Assembly: GCF_014898055.3 (NCBI RefSeq)
Contig: NW_023605305.1
Span: forward strand, 112,936,734-113,000,733
Source: Talpa occidentalis
Taxonomy: Eukaryota > Chordata > Mammalia > Eulipotyphla > Talpidae
Length of the DNA stretch: 64,000 nt
Reading direction: 5' to 3'
Below the pieces are notes generated by a model. That model was not told the origin of the DNA. It made no database searches and was given only the letters and a program-made list of their open reading frames with translations. This document shows positions 11,881-22,789 of this stretch, in pieces (the stretch's first letter is position 1; every line of letters starts with the position of its first letter). The translations under genes were made by a program, and so were the position numbers.

Positions 11881-12398
11881 AAATTATCCTCTTTAAAAAG
11901 GGCAACAGAGGAGGGGAATTACGGGAAAATAACTGAGGAGAAAGCACCAGGAATCTATCTCCTCACCTAGACAACTATTATCCTAGCAGAATCTGCCTGA
12001 TATAACTGTTTTGAAATCTGGAGTCTATCAAAGGCTTTCAATTTTCAGGTGGAAGATGTTGACAGTAAATTGTAGTTAATTTCTAGCACTTTCAGGTCTA
12101 GCTCAGAAGAGGCTGTATATCATCAATCCCCCATCCCATAATCCAATACAGACAGCTATGCACATGTTCTTAGAGCAGGCTGCAGAAACCTAGATTGATA
12201 ATACCCCTTTTCTCCAAATATTGGAAATTTGTATCTTGATTGCTGCTTCTGATCATGGAGATGCACACAACTATTCTGTACTCCCCCAGTTGCTATAGGT
12301 CCCTCTCTAGCTAAAGCTCTTTCCAGAGAGTTAAAAGGGCTTTTATATTTTTTCCACTCCTCTTTTTACTTGTATTTTTTACCATTAGGAAGTCCAAC

Positions 12399-13260
12399 AT
12401 GGAGACCTTACAAAAAAAACCTGCATGCATAAGAAAAATTAGAATTTCCCTCACTGTACATACCCAACGAAAGCCACAGACTCAGAAAAATCCTAAGAAA
12501 ACTTTAACCACAGGCTCTTCCTCAGCATGGAGACAATATATAACAATTAAACATTTAAAAAGGGCTAAACAAAACAAAAACAGTGAGCCAGGGAAAGGGA
12601 GAAAGAATCTCATTTCCAGAGTTGACACAGTATTCCATTCAAATTTATAGTTTTCAAAAAAAATCTAAAAGGAATCCAAAAAAAAACAGGACAGTACGTT
12701 CCATTCAAGAGAATAAAATAAACCAATAGAAATTGTCCCAGAGAAAGATTAAATAGTGTCAGAGAACTAAAGGAAAGCATGAAGAAGTCAAGAAAATGAT
12801 GGATGGGCAAAATGGAAGTATACATAAAGAGTTATAAAACCTAAAAATGAATTGTAGAAGTAAATATACAATAACTGAAGTGAAACAAAACACTAGAGAG
12901 ATTGAAAAGCAAATTTAAACAGGTAGAATAACCTGTGAGCTTAAAGGAAAATTAATTTTAAGGATAATTAAAATGATTAAGTCTGAGGGGAAAAAGAAGA
13001 AAGATGAAGACAAATGAACTGAACAAAGACTAAGGAATTTGTGGAATACCATTAAATGAATCAGCACACACGGTGGGAATCCCAGGAGAAAAGAAACAGC
13101 TTGTTTGAAAAAATCATAGTGAAAACCTTCCCAAGTTTGATGAAAGATGTGAATATAAACATCCAAGAATACTAAAAAAAAAAACTTGAAGGCAGATGAA
13201 CTCAAAGACACTCACAACACGTTTTATAATTAAACTGCCAAAAGAAAAACACTTATGCTT
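12399..13260 (+). pseudogene. L1 ORF1 region, decayed
   Basis: The part of the 11.9-17.1 kb L1 that should encode the RNA-binding trimer protein ORF1p. An 83-codon frame survives at 12399-12650 (start MET-LEU-GLN-LYS-LYS..., rich in Lys, Gln, Thr), but downstream the frame is broken many times. The nucleotide text still shows ordered ORF1 phrases such as 'GGAATACCATTAAATGAATC', 'GGGAATCCCAGGAGAAAAG' and 'CCAAGTTTGATGAAAG'. No function expected. Whether the surviving 83-codon frame begins at the true ORF1 start is not certain. Confidence 0.55.
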
Positions 13261-14520
13261 TATATGAAAAAATGTATTAGCATATTTTTGGCACACGATG
13301 TATACAAATGTAGTTTTGTGACTTCAATAACTGGATGAGGTTAGAACAGAGTTGAAGCAGAAATTATATATGATTAAGTTGAGCTATTATAAATTCAAAT
13401 TAAAGTGCTATAACTTTAGAATATTAAGTATAATCCCATGGTAACCACAAAAGAAATAGCTAAAGAAAATACACAAAGAGAAATGAGAAGGTAATTAAAA
13501 TGTTTCACTACAGAAAAAAAAAATCCACTAAATACATGGCAGCAATGCAGGAAATGAGGAACAAAACAACTATAAAGCATATGGAAAGCAAATAGCAAAA
13601 CAGAAGAAGTCCCCCTTTTTCAGTCATTACTTTAAATATAACCAGAAAAAAATCAGCCTATCAAATGACAGAGATTGGCAGAATGGATTTAAAAAATGAT
13701 CCATATACATCTCGTCTGTAAGAAATTCACTTTAGATTGAAAGACACAAATGGGTTGATGTGAAGCATGAAATAATAACCGAAAGAGAATAAGAGTGGTT
13801 ATATTAATATCAGACAAAACAGATTTCATCAAAAAAGTTTACAAGAGACATAGAAAACCATTATGTAATAATAAAAGCAAGAAGATATAATAATTATTTA
13901 CAGACCTAATGACAGACCCTCAAAACATATGATGCAAAAATTAATATAAATGAAGGGAGAAATAGAATAATTTGGAGACCTCCATTTTACACTCGCAATA
14001 ATGAAGATAACCTCTAGACATAAAGTAAGCAATCAGTAGTTAAACACAATAAGCCAAATCGATCTAAGACATATACTGAACACTCTTTCCAGTGACAAGA
14101 GCATGCACATTCTTCCCAACAGCACATGGGATATTCTCTAAGATAGGCTATACACAGGCTACAAATTAAGTTTCAATAGATTTAAATTTATAAATATCAG
14201 GCAAAGTATCTTCTCAGGCCCCAATGGGGTGGGGTTAGAAATTAAAAAAACAGACCTAAAGCTGGAGAGTCACAACATTATGAAAGTTAACCAATGAATC
14301 AAAAAAAGAAATCACATGATAAATTGGAAAATACTTAGAGATAAAGGAATGAAACTATAACATCCAAACTAATGGAACTCAGTGAAGATAGTATTAAGAA
14401 GGAAATTTCTGCATATAAACAAACATTAAAATACAGGAAAGATGTCAAATGAAGGACCTAACTTTACAATTTTGCTAGTAAAAGGAGAACAAGCTAAACC
14501 TAAAGTTTTTCAGTTGCTTT

Positions 14521-14772
14521 TTTTTTTTTTTTAAGATTTATTTATTTATACAAGAACCAGGGTGCAGGCCGGATATGCAAGAGGGTGAGAGGATTTCACC
14601 AGAGACAGAGCGGGGAACAGAACAGGCAGACTGACGAAATACACTGCTGAGGGGAGAGGTCTGCCGCGCCATGTGGGATTCTCACCGGCTGGCAGGGATC
14701 AAACCCGCACTGCAGAGGCTGCAGACAGCTTCACGGTGCAGCGCTCAACTGCTTGCGCCATCAGGGAGGCCC
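14521..14772 (-). mobile_element. tRNA-derived SINE (Rhin-1-like), intermediate subfamily, nested in L1
   Basis: On the minus strand: GGGCCTCCCTGATGGCGCAA head, box-B-like GTTTGATCCC, 'GTGAGAATCCCACATGGCGC', 'CTGTTCTGTTCCCCGCTCTG', 'CTCACCCTCTTGCATATCC' and a TATAAATAAATAAATCTT tail ending in the T run. It mixes the subfamily A 'TCCCACATGG' marker with a B-like 3' end. Flanked by duplications TTCAGTTGCTTT (14509-14520) and TTCGGTTGCTTT (14773-14784), one mismatch. It sits within a few bases of the L1 deletion junction. Confidence 0.9.
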
Positions 14773-14997
14773 TTCGGTTGCTTTTCTACACAATAACAAT
14801 AAATAATCTAATAAGGAGTTAAGAGAAAAACTAATTTCTAATAGCACCACAAAGAATAAATACTTCACAATTAATTTAGTCAAGTAGGAAAAAGACTTCA
14901 AAGAGAATTACAAAAACATTTCTGAAAACAAGTTAAACAAGACGTAAGTTGACTCAAAGACATCTCATGTTCGTGGATTTAAAAACAATATTGTTAA

Positions 14998-15271
14998 TGG
15001 GCCTCCCTGGTGGCACAGGAGGTTAAGACGCAACCTATGAAGCTATCTGCAGCCTATGCAGCACGAGTTCAATCCCTGGCCAGGGAGCTACCCACATGGT
15101 GCAGCAGACCTCTCCTGACTCACCCACTGCTCCCTTCAGCAGTGTATTTCAATCAATCTGCTTGTTCTGTTCCCCACTTTGTCTCTGGTGAATCCTCTCA
15201 CCCCCTGCACCTCTGGCCTATGCCCCAGTTCTTGTAGGCATAAATAAATAAATCTTAAAAAATAAATAAAT
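14998..15271 (+). mobile_element. tRNA-derived SINE (Rhin-1-like), subfamily B, nested in L1
   Basis: Starts GGGCCTCCCTGGTGGCACAG, 'GAGCTACCCACATGGTGCAG', 'CTGTTCTGTTCCCCACTTTG', 'CCTGCACCTCTGGCCTATGC', 'TTGTAGGCATAAATAAATAA' tail. Perfect 17-base target-site duplication AAAAACAATATTGTTAA at 14981-14997 and 15272-15288. The site is preceded by GGATTT, so the nick site is TT/AAAA, the L1 endonuclease preference. The host text is L1 ORF2 (…ATATTGTTAAAATGTC…). Confidence 0.95.
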
Positions 15272-16527
15272 AAAAACAATATTGTTAAAATGTCAGTATC
15301 ACCCCCAAGCAAACAGGGATTCAATACAATCCCTGCCCAAACACCAAGGATATTTTTTACAGAAAAAAAAAAAATCCTAAAATTCATAAGAGACTCTAAG
15401 GGTGAAGATAATCTTGATAAAGCAGGACAAAGTTGGAGGATTCAACCTCCTGGTTTCAAAATATGCATGCTACAAGATATGGCAACCAAAACAGTATGAC
15501 ATTGGCAAAAAGACAGACATATAGGACAATAGAATAGAAAGCCCAGAAATAAACACCCACAGTTATGGTCAAATGATTTTCAACAAGAGTGTCAAGACCA
15601 CTCAGTAGAGGAAAGACAGTTTTTCAGCAGATAATACTGGGAAAACTGGACATAAAAAATAAGTTCAGACCTCACATCATGTACAAAAATAACTCAAAAT
15701 GTGTCAAAGGCCTAACTAAAAAAAGAGCTAAAGTTTTAAAATGCTTAGAAGAAAACATATGACAAAAATTTTTCAACATTGAATTTGAAAAACCTAAATG
15801 AACTTGAAAAGGTTGGCACAAGCAACAAAAGTAAAAATAGACAAATTGGACTTCCTAAAAATTAAAAACTTCTGTGTCCCAAAGGACACTCCAAACAGAG
15901 AGAAAAGGAAACCCACAAAATAAAATATTTGTAAATGACATGTGATAAAGCATTAATATCCACAATATAGAGAACTCCTAAAACTTTACAACAAAACCCA
16001 ATTCAAATATGAACACCGGACTTGAACAGACATTTTCTCAAAGAAGATATATAAGTAGCCAATAAGCACATGGAAAGATGTGCAACATCACTAATCATTA
16101 GGGAGAAATCATGATGAGAAATCGCTTCACACCATTAGAATGGTTACTATCACCAAAAAAAAAAAAAAGCACACACTAGTGAAGATGTGGAGAAATTGGA
16201 ATCTTTATACTCTGTTGGTAATAAAGTAAAATGGCACAGCTGCTATGGGAAACAATATTGTGGTTCCTCAAAAAAATTTATAAAGATTTATCCTGTGATC
16301 CAGCAATTCCACTTCTGGTATATACCCAAAAGAATTTAAAAGCAGGATCTCGAAGAGATGTCTATACACCTATGTGCATAGCAGCATTATTCAAAGGAGG
16401 TAAAACATGAAAGCAACATAAGTGCCCATAATACAGGAATGGATAAACCAGACATGGGATATACATACAGTGGAGTATTACTCAGCATTAAAAAAGGTAA
16501 AGGATATTCAGATCCATGCTACAATAT

Positions 16528-16792
16528 TTTTTTAAGATTTATTTATTTATGCATACAAGAACTGGGATACAAGCCAGAGGTGTGGAGGGTGAGAGGATTC
16601 ACCAGAGACAGAGTGGGGAGCAGAACAGGGAGATCTACTGAAAAGCAATGCTGAGGGGAGCAGTAGGTGTGACAGGAAATGTCTGCTGCACCATGTGGGT
16701 AGCTCCCTAGCCGGGGATCAAACTTGTGCTACAGTGGCTGTGGGTAGCTTCATAGTGCTGCATCTTAACCCCTTGCGCCACCAGGGAGGCCC
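16528..16792 (-). mobile_element. tRNA-derived SINE (Rhin-1-like), subfamily B, nested in L1 3' UTR
   Basis: Minus-strand SINE with GGGCCTCCCTGGTGGCGCAA head, 'GAGCTACCCACATGGTGCAG', a body with 'CTGTTCTGCTCCCCACTCTG', 'CACCTCTGGCTTGTATCC', and a TGCATAAATAAATAAATCTT tail. Duplications CCATGCTACAATAT (16514-16527) and CCACGCTACAATAT (16793-16806), one mismatch. It splits the L1 3' UTR phrase 'GATCCATGCTACAATATGG'. Confidence 0.93.
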
Positions 16793-17090
16793 CCACGCTA
16801 CAATATGGATGAACTTTGAGCACATTATGCTAAGTAAAATAAACCATCATACTATATGAGATCATTTACATGAGATCATTAGAAAATCAGTATCAGAAAC
16901 AGAATGCTGGTTGCCAGTTGGGGTGGGAGGGGTGGGGATTTATTGGGTATGGAGCTTGAGTTTTGTAGGATAAAAAGAGTTCTGGAAATGGATGGTGATG
17001 AATGTACTTGATACCACTGACTACACACTTAAAAATCAATCATTCTGTGACCAAGTTTTATTTTGTGTATTTAGTCCAGTTAAAAAAGGT

Positions 17091-18245
17091 GAGAGCAACA
17101 GATACAGTGTACATTGCCCTAATAATTTCATTTATACTTCCTCTTATTATTGCTTAATTTTGTAATCTTGAGGGCCTTTTTGTCTCATATTCTTTTAAGA
17201 GAAAATATCTGCCAGTGCCCTTGGAAATACTTAATGCCATTTTAATGAGAACCTGGTTGTCAGCTGTTGTCCCAGTACCCTAGCACCAATGCTCCCCCCA
17301 CCCACCCCCATGCCCCTGCTACCCTTTCTGAGTGACCTTGCACACAACAGAACTAAAAATTATTGACTTGCATGTCTGTGGGCTGAAATCTCTTCTGATT
17401 TCATGTTCCAGTTCTTCACTTCTATATCCAGTGATTGTTGGGAAACAATTATTTCCCAAATAATGAATTTAGTCTGGGATGAAGAAAGGCCAACATAGAT
17501 AACCTCCATGTTAATCAGATAATTGAAGAACTGGAAATAAGAACCTTCAAGGCAGAATTAAGATAATTTAAATTCACTGAGCAACACTAAACAACAATAA
17601 CACACAGAAAAGTCATATTATTCTGATTCATAATCAAAGCAATCAAAACCTAAACTTCTTGGTGTCACTCATTTTGAAGCCATATGTTTATGGCTATATC
17701 TTAGCTAATTATAAGCAGAAACTTTCCATCAGATTCACCTCTCAGTTCTTCTCAGCATGGGGCCTAGTGCCTCGCATGTATTCAGTTTTCAATAAATATT
17801 TTTTAAAAGAAGGCTGTCCTGGTAGTAGGACACATAGCGACAAGTGACATGTGATCATCTTTCAATTTGGCTTGAGATGTTTAAGTAAAAATCATCTAAT
17901 TTTCTAAAACACCAAGTTAAACATTCCTGGGTGATCTTATTTTAATTTCATCCATAGAAACAATGAAATAAATCATTGTACTATGTGAATAACTGGGTAT
18001 GTGTGCTATTGAAACTGACATTTCTCCTTCCAGTTCTGGTTCATTTTTATGCATTTTATTGCAGATTCAAATGTGCAAGAGAATAAAATTGTGTGTTTTT
18101 TTCTTTTGTAAATTTGCTTTTTATTTTGATCAGCTTCTCAAACACCTGGAGGACTAAAGAGGCCCACCCAGAGGAATGCTATGAGAAACCTACCAGCAGC
18201 TCAGAGTAGTGTAAGAGGATCAATGATTGACATTCTAGTCACTTA
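17091..18245. other. Mostly unassigned DNA, no gene seen
   Basis: Contains a short L2/MIR-like ending near 17740-17815 ('CATGTATTCAGTTTTCAATAAATA'). The C-rich stretch at 17295-17320 is low complexity. No coding frame with motifs. Confidence 0.4.
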
Positions 18246-18249
18246 TTAT

Positions 18250-18400
18250 TCCCTTTCTGGCATTACCTGACTGTGACATTAAACAGCTCACTTACCTTCC
18301 CAGTACTGCCCTTTCCTTGCAGGAGGAATTATGAGGCTCAAAAGAAATAATGTATTTTAAAATCTTTTGAGTTTGAAAAATATAAAAAGTAATGAAAGTA
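18250..18400 (+). repeat. MIR relic, plus strand
   Basis: MIR phrase order: 'CTGACTGTGACATTAAACAG', 'CTCACTTACCTTCCCAGTAC', 'GGAGGAATTATGAGGCTCAAA', then 'AAATAATGTATTTTAAAATC'. Confidence 0.55.
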
Positions 18401-19240
18401 TAAAGCATCATTACAAACAAACTTTTATAAAGTGGAGTCTAACAAATTAAACAAAATCTTATGGGTCCTTATGACCACCCACATTGCCATCTGCAAACAA
18501 AAGAAGTTCTTTGTTTTGTTTTAGATTGTTTTGTTGCAGCATTCTTTGACAAAAAAGTCAACTTGTCTAGCTGTTAGAATCATAATAGAAGCAACAATAG
18601 CAGCAGTCACCTCCATTTAACAATCAACTACCCATACCTGTAAAATATTTCACACCTCTAGTGACCAATAATTAAATCCTTACATTAAAAATCCATGAGC
18701 TTTGCTCTCTCCAACTTAACCTCAGATTGTGTGCTAAACACACGGAACAACAAATCTGAGTATTTATGTAAATAATTTGGTGAAGCAGAACTTTAGGAAC
18801 AAAAGAAATGCCACACCATTCTCAAAATAGAAGACCTAGGGGTTATCACAATACTGCTGTCTCCCTAGGTAATGAGCTTTTGGATATTGTGTTATTGCAT
18901 TTCCCTAACCACCCCCCCCCAGCAGCTTCAGTCTCCCCCAAATATCTGAAGTAGCTAAAGTATCAGATTTCCTAGGTTCTTTGGATTTCAAATAGTGGAA
19001 ACCCAAATTGAACCCCCCAAAAGCAATTTATTGATTTAATTGTGAAATCCAGGACTCATTTTGGCATTGACCTATTCCATTGAAATAAATACTTTCTCAT
19101 AATCCATTTCAAGCTACCGAAGTGCCATTACTGATGTGGAATTAGGAAGATATACAATTGGCTTTTGAGAACAGTTCAATTCAAAGCTGCATAGTTAAGT
19201 AAAACATGGTTTCTCTCCTGACACAGGGAAGGGGAGAAGG
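18400..19240. other. Unassigned DNA, no gene seen
   Basis: No repeat or coding evidence by eye apart from a C run at 18910-18920. Confidence 0.4.
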
Positions 19241-19317
19241 AGGCACTTAACATTTATTACAACAAGCATTAAAAACTTTCCACATGCCAGGCACTCAATT
19301 TCATTCCCTGTGTTATG

Positions 19318-19515
19318 AGAGCTTAGACCCTGAATCTAGACTGTGGAGTTTAAACAATACTACAATTTCTTTAGGGTTTGCTTTCGAGCAAGTTACTTAA
19401 CCCCTGTTTCAGTTCTCTAACCTATAGAAAGGGGATAGTGGTAACATCCATCTTATAAATTTCATTTGGGAATGAAATGAATTGTCACAGGTAAGGCATT
19501 TAAAACAATTTCTCA
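19318..19515 (+). repeat. MIR SINE relic, plus strand
   Basis: One of the clearest MIR copies: 'GAGAGCTTAGACCCTGAATC', 'GAGCAAGTTACTTAACCCCT', 'GTTTCAGTTCTCTAACC', 'GAAAGGGGATAGTGGTAACA', 'TTGGGAATGAAATGAATTG'. The segment just upstream (19245-19317) looks like a second MIR end in the opposite orientation. Confidence 0.75.
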
Positions 19516-19584
19516 TTCGTAAGTACTTATGAAGGATTTGCTGTCATTTTCTCACTCCAACAAAAGTAAGTCCCATAATTAATA

Positions 19585-19930
19585 TCTATTATTAATACCA
19601 ATGACGAAACAGAGGCTAAATGGTTTGCCTAAAGACGAAGGTGATACAATTATAATAAAAACATAATACATGATTATAAACACATTACACGATAATTAAA
19701 ATGGCATTGGACCTGAGTCTGTATAATTCCAAGTCTCATACTGGCTGTGCCTTCCACACTAGTAGCAATAGCACTGTATATCATGCTCCTTCTGAACCAA
19801 AAGTTTTAATTTAGTGTACTCTTCATAACAGTACAATGATTTCCTATTTTATAGATAAGGATATTGAGGATCAATGGTGTTAAAAAAATTTTAAGACCAT
19901 ACAGCTAACTGGGACTTGATGTAAGTCTGA
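19585..19930 (-). repeat. One or two MIR relics, minus strand
   Basis: 'ACGAAACAGAGGCTAAATGG' with 'TTTGCCTAAAGACGAAGG' near 19605, and 'TTTTATAGATAAGGATATTG' with 'GACCATACAGCTAACTGGGA' near 19848, both match reversed MIR. Probably two pieces. Confidence 0.5.
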
Positions 19931-20008
19931 CAGATTCTTAAAAGTGTGTTCTTAATAACTCAAAGGACCTACAACTATTTTTACCATTATAAGGAGGTGT
20001 GTTTCCTT

Positions 20009-20032
20009 TTTTTTTTTTTTTTTTTTTTTTTT
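20009..20032. repeat. Poly-T tract
   Basis: An uninterrupted T run of about 24. No SINE or L1 body is joined to it that I can recognise. Confidence 0.9.
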
Positions 20033-20339
20033 GGTCTGAGATGTGATATGAACACAGGTAACAGGGGAAGTGCCATATGAAAGATAGGAATCCAATACAT
20101 GGCAGCAATGAAATAAAGGGAGAGAGTGTTCTTTGGTTTGGTTTGGTTTTCATATTTCAGTGTTGAGAGGACATCACGGAGGGGGTAGCATTTTAACTGA
20201 AACTTAGATAAATTTTAATTGGCTGATGGGGGGAGTACATTTCTTGAATGAGAAATTATCTGAACAAAAGCATAAAGACTTAAGAATTTATATATGTCAG
20301 CGAATAGCAAGCCAGCTAGAGGACAGCTACAGGACAGGC

Positions 20340-20640
20340 CTCTGAAGATGGAAAATCATTCTTGATCCCAGAGGGATAGTCTGAGCACCACACTAAAGAA
20401 TTTGGGCTTAATTCTTTGGAAATATGACGCCCCTGAAGGTTCTAAGAAGTGGAATTACGTGAATGGGATTGTATTTAGGAAAGCAAAGCTTGTAACAATA
20501 TGTAGGGTAAACTGGTGTGGGAGTCTGGAGCCAAGAAGATGACTTATATGTTATTGCAATAGTTTATGCAAGAGATTATAAAAGCCAGAATTAGGGTGGA
20601 GTTGAAGCACAAGGGATGACTCTGAGAAATACTTAGAAAT
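20340..20640 (+). repeat. Ancient mammalian repeat relic (family not named)
   Basis: Text such as 'AAAGAATTTGGGCTTAATTC', 'TCTAAGAAGTGGAATTACGT', 'GATTGTATTTAGGAAAG' and 'TATTGCAATAGTTTATGCAA' follows a widespread mammalian repeat pattern that also appears near 46900 and 59600 in this window. I do not assign a family. Confidence 0.4.
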
Positions 20641-20814
20641 ATCATTAACAGGCTAGTAAAAAAGAAGTACTCTGTATACATAGACTTCTGGTTCTGTATC
20701 GGTAACATTTTAATTCAACACATTTATTTGAGTACCTCCAAGAAAACAGGTGTTATAATAAGCACTGACTGGAATATAAAAGATATATATGAAATAATTT
20801 CCAAATAAATTTTT

Positions 20815-21015
20815 TCAGTACTAACTATTTACCATGTCTATTTCAAGCTTTCTACAAGCAGTTTCTAAATTAATCCTCAAAACCATCCTTTATGGTAATT
20901 ATTATTATCTCTAATTTACAAATGAGAACACCAGAAGTCACAGAGACAAAATAACTTCCTGAAAGTCAAACAGATGGAGGGACAAACCCACACCGTATTC
21001 TTAATAGCTAGCATG
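20815..21015 (-). repeat. MIR SINE relic, minus strand
   Basis: 'TACTAACTATTTACCATGTC', 'TTAATCCTCAAAACCATCCT', 'GGTAATTATTATTATCTCTA', 'TTTACAAATGAGAACACC', 'AAAATAACTTCCTGAAAGTC' match reversed MIR in order. Confidence 0.75.
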
Positions 21016-21019
21016 GTAC

Positions 21020-21470
21020 ACCAATAACCACACTGGTATAGACCAAGACCTTCTTCATAGACAAGAGCTGTCAGTCCAATCAAGACTAAAGATTGAAAAT
21101 TTCAAATTCAACTTTAAGGGGAAAAGACTTCTAGAACACCCACAGAGATGAGAAGAAAATTAAGTTTTATTGATGACATCAGCATATGGCAACAGAGAAG
21201 TTTCCTTGCTTCACTTCCAAGAGGAATATCTAACAGCCAACCAGAGGGAAATCACAAAGAGAGTGTGCTGTGGCTGGGGTGAAAATGAAACACCTCTTGA
21301 GCATCAGATACCAACACAGACTGAGCAGAGGAGCGTTATGCTTCATTGAACAAGAAGTAAGTAGAGGAAAACATTTGGAGACAATAGTCTGGGGTGGGGG
21401 ACACAAATGGCAGGCAGCCAGCTCAGCCAAGGGAGTGGGGAGCAGAAACTCTTTGAGGCACACACTGAGA
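21020..21470. other. Unassigned DNA, no gene seen
   Basis: Two opposing open frames (21230-21502 minus, 21270-21518 plus) overlap each other and have no motif, so neither is supported as a gene. Confidence 0.4.
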
Positions 21471-21474
21471 CAAA

Positions 21475-22210
21475 ATGACCACAGCCAATCCTCATATGTC
21501 AATAATCACCCAGAATGAGTTGAATTCACCCATCAAAAGATGATTGGTTGGATCAGAACACAAAATCCAAATTTCTGTTGCCTCCAGAAAACTCATCTGA
21601 TCTCAAAATATAAGCACAGGCTCAGTGTAAAACGTTGGCAAACAATTCCGAACAAGCAAATGGGACCCTAAAAAGGATTTATATCAGATAAAAATTTTCC
21701 AGGTAAAATGGTAAGAAGATACAAGGATGGGCATTATATGATGATTAAGGGATCAATAGATCAGGAGAACAAAATGCTCATTAATATACATGTGCCAAAT
21801 GAAGGATCACCAAACTGTATAAAGCAAGTATTAACAAACCTAACTCACTGATGTGGACAGCAACACAATAGAAGTAAAGGACCTCAACTCCCCACATACG
21901 TCAATGGACAGATAACAATAAAGACAATCAACAAGGAAATAACAGTTTTAATTAAAGAATTAGACCAGATGAGCTAATACAACATTATAATTGAATATAC
22001 ACTTTTTCCCCAAATGCTCATGAAACATTTTCTAGGAAAGACCACCTGATGGTTCACAAAGCAGATATCAATAAATTCATGAATACTGGAATCACATCAA
22101 GTATCTTCTCTGATTACGATGGCATGAAACCAGAAACCAAACCAAAAAAGTGGCCAGGAAAACCTTAAATATGAAGATCGTAAAGAACATGGTACTGAAT
22201 AGCTATTAGG
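21475..22210 (+). mobile_element. Old L1 ORF2 endonuclease-region relic
   Basis: Same domain and style as 13640-14460: 'GTTGAATTCACCCATCAAAAG', 'GGATCAGAACACAAAATCC', 'TGCCTCCAGAAAACTCATCT', 'TTAATATACATGTGCCAAAT', 'CTTCTCTGATTACGATGGCA'. Decayed, with no open frame. No ORF1 or RT partner seen nearby. Confidence 0.65.
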
Positions 22211-22513
22211 TCAGTGAGGGAAATCAAAGCCCCGGTGACTTTGGATACAGAGTTTCCCTAGTTCACCACCCACCGCCCTGACATACATTCACACAACACT
22301 GATTAAACATTGATCAGGGCTGAAAGAAGTCCTGGATTACATGGAAAGCCAGACTAGATGATTTATGAGTTTTCTTCAAATACCTCATATTCTTTAATTC
22401 TATGATCACCTTGTAATGAAGCCCACGGACTTTTGCATTGAATAGAATTTTGCAACCTTAGTGCATTAATCTGCAAAGCAGGAATAATATTACCCATATA
22501 AATGACTTATGTG

Positions 22514-22775
22514 GGCCTCTCTGGTGGCACAAGGGGTTAAGTACCGCACTATGAAGCAATCCGCAGCCTCTGCAGCACAAGTTCGATCCCTGGCCAGAGA
22601 GAAACACACATGGCGAAGCAAACCTCTCTTGTCTCGCCCGTTGCTCCCCTCAGCAGTGTATTTCAGTCAGTCTGCCTGTTCTGTTCCCCACTCTGTCTCT
22701 GGTGAATCCTCTCACCCCCACATCTCTGGCCTGTACCCCAGCTCTTATATGCATAAATAACTAAATCTTTTTAAA
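22514..22775 (+). mobile_element. tRNA-derived SINE (Rhin-1-like), subfamily B
   Basis: GGGCCTCTCTGGTGGCACAA head, box-B-like AGTTCGATCCCTGG, 'CAGCAGTGTATTTCAGTCAG', 'CTGTTCTGTTCCCCACTCTG', 'CTCTGGCCTGTACCCCAGC', tail TGCATAAATAACTAAATCTT. Perfect 14-base duplication AAATGACTTATGTG at 22500-22513 and 22776-22789. Confidence 0.95.
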
Positions 22776-22789
22776 AAATGACTTATGTG

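Larger units (their letters stand above)
11905..17090 (+). mobile_element. Old L1 (L1M-like), 5' UTR to 3' end, internally deleted, with three nested SINEs
   Basis: One plus-strand element can be followed from end to end. 11905-12380: 5' UTR text ('AGACAACTATTATCCTAGCA', 'GCAGAATCTGCCTGA', 'CATCAATCCCCCATCCC'). 12400-13260: ORF1 region, lysine/glutamine-rich, with 'TTCCCAAGTTTGATGAAAGA' and 'ATAAACATCCAAGAAT'. 13640-14460: ORF2 endonuclease region. The reverse-transcriptase core is missing: near 14500 the text jumps to the post-RT 'TTTTCTACACAATAACAA' segment. 15290-16500: ORF2 C-terminal region ('AACCAAAACAGTATGACATT'). 16800-17090: 3' UTR. SINEs at 14521, 14998 and 16528 interrupt it. Numerous stops; both ORFs are dead. 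Without SINEs it is about 4.3 kb against 6 kb for a complete L1. Confidence 0.8.
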
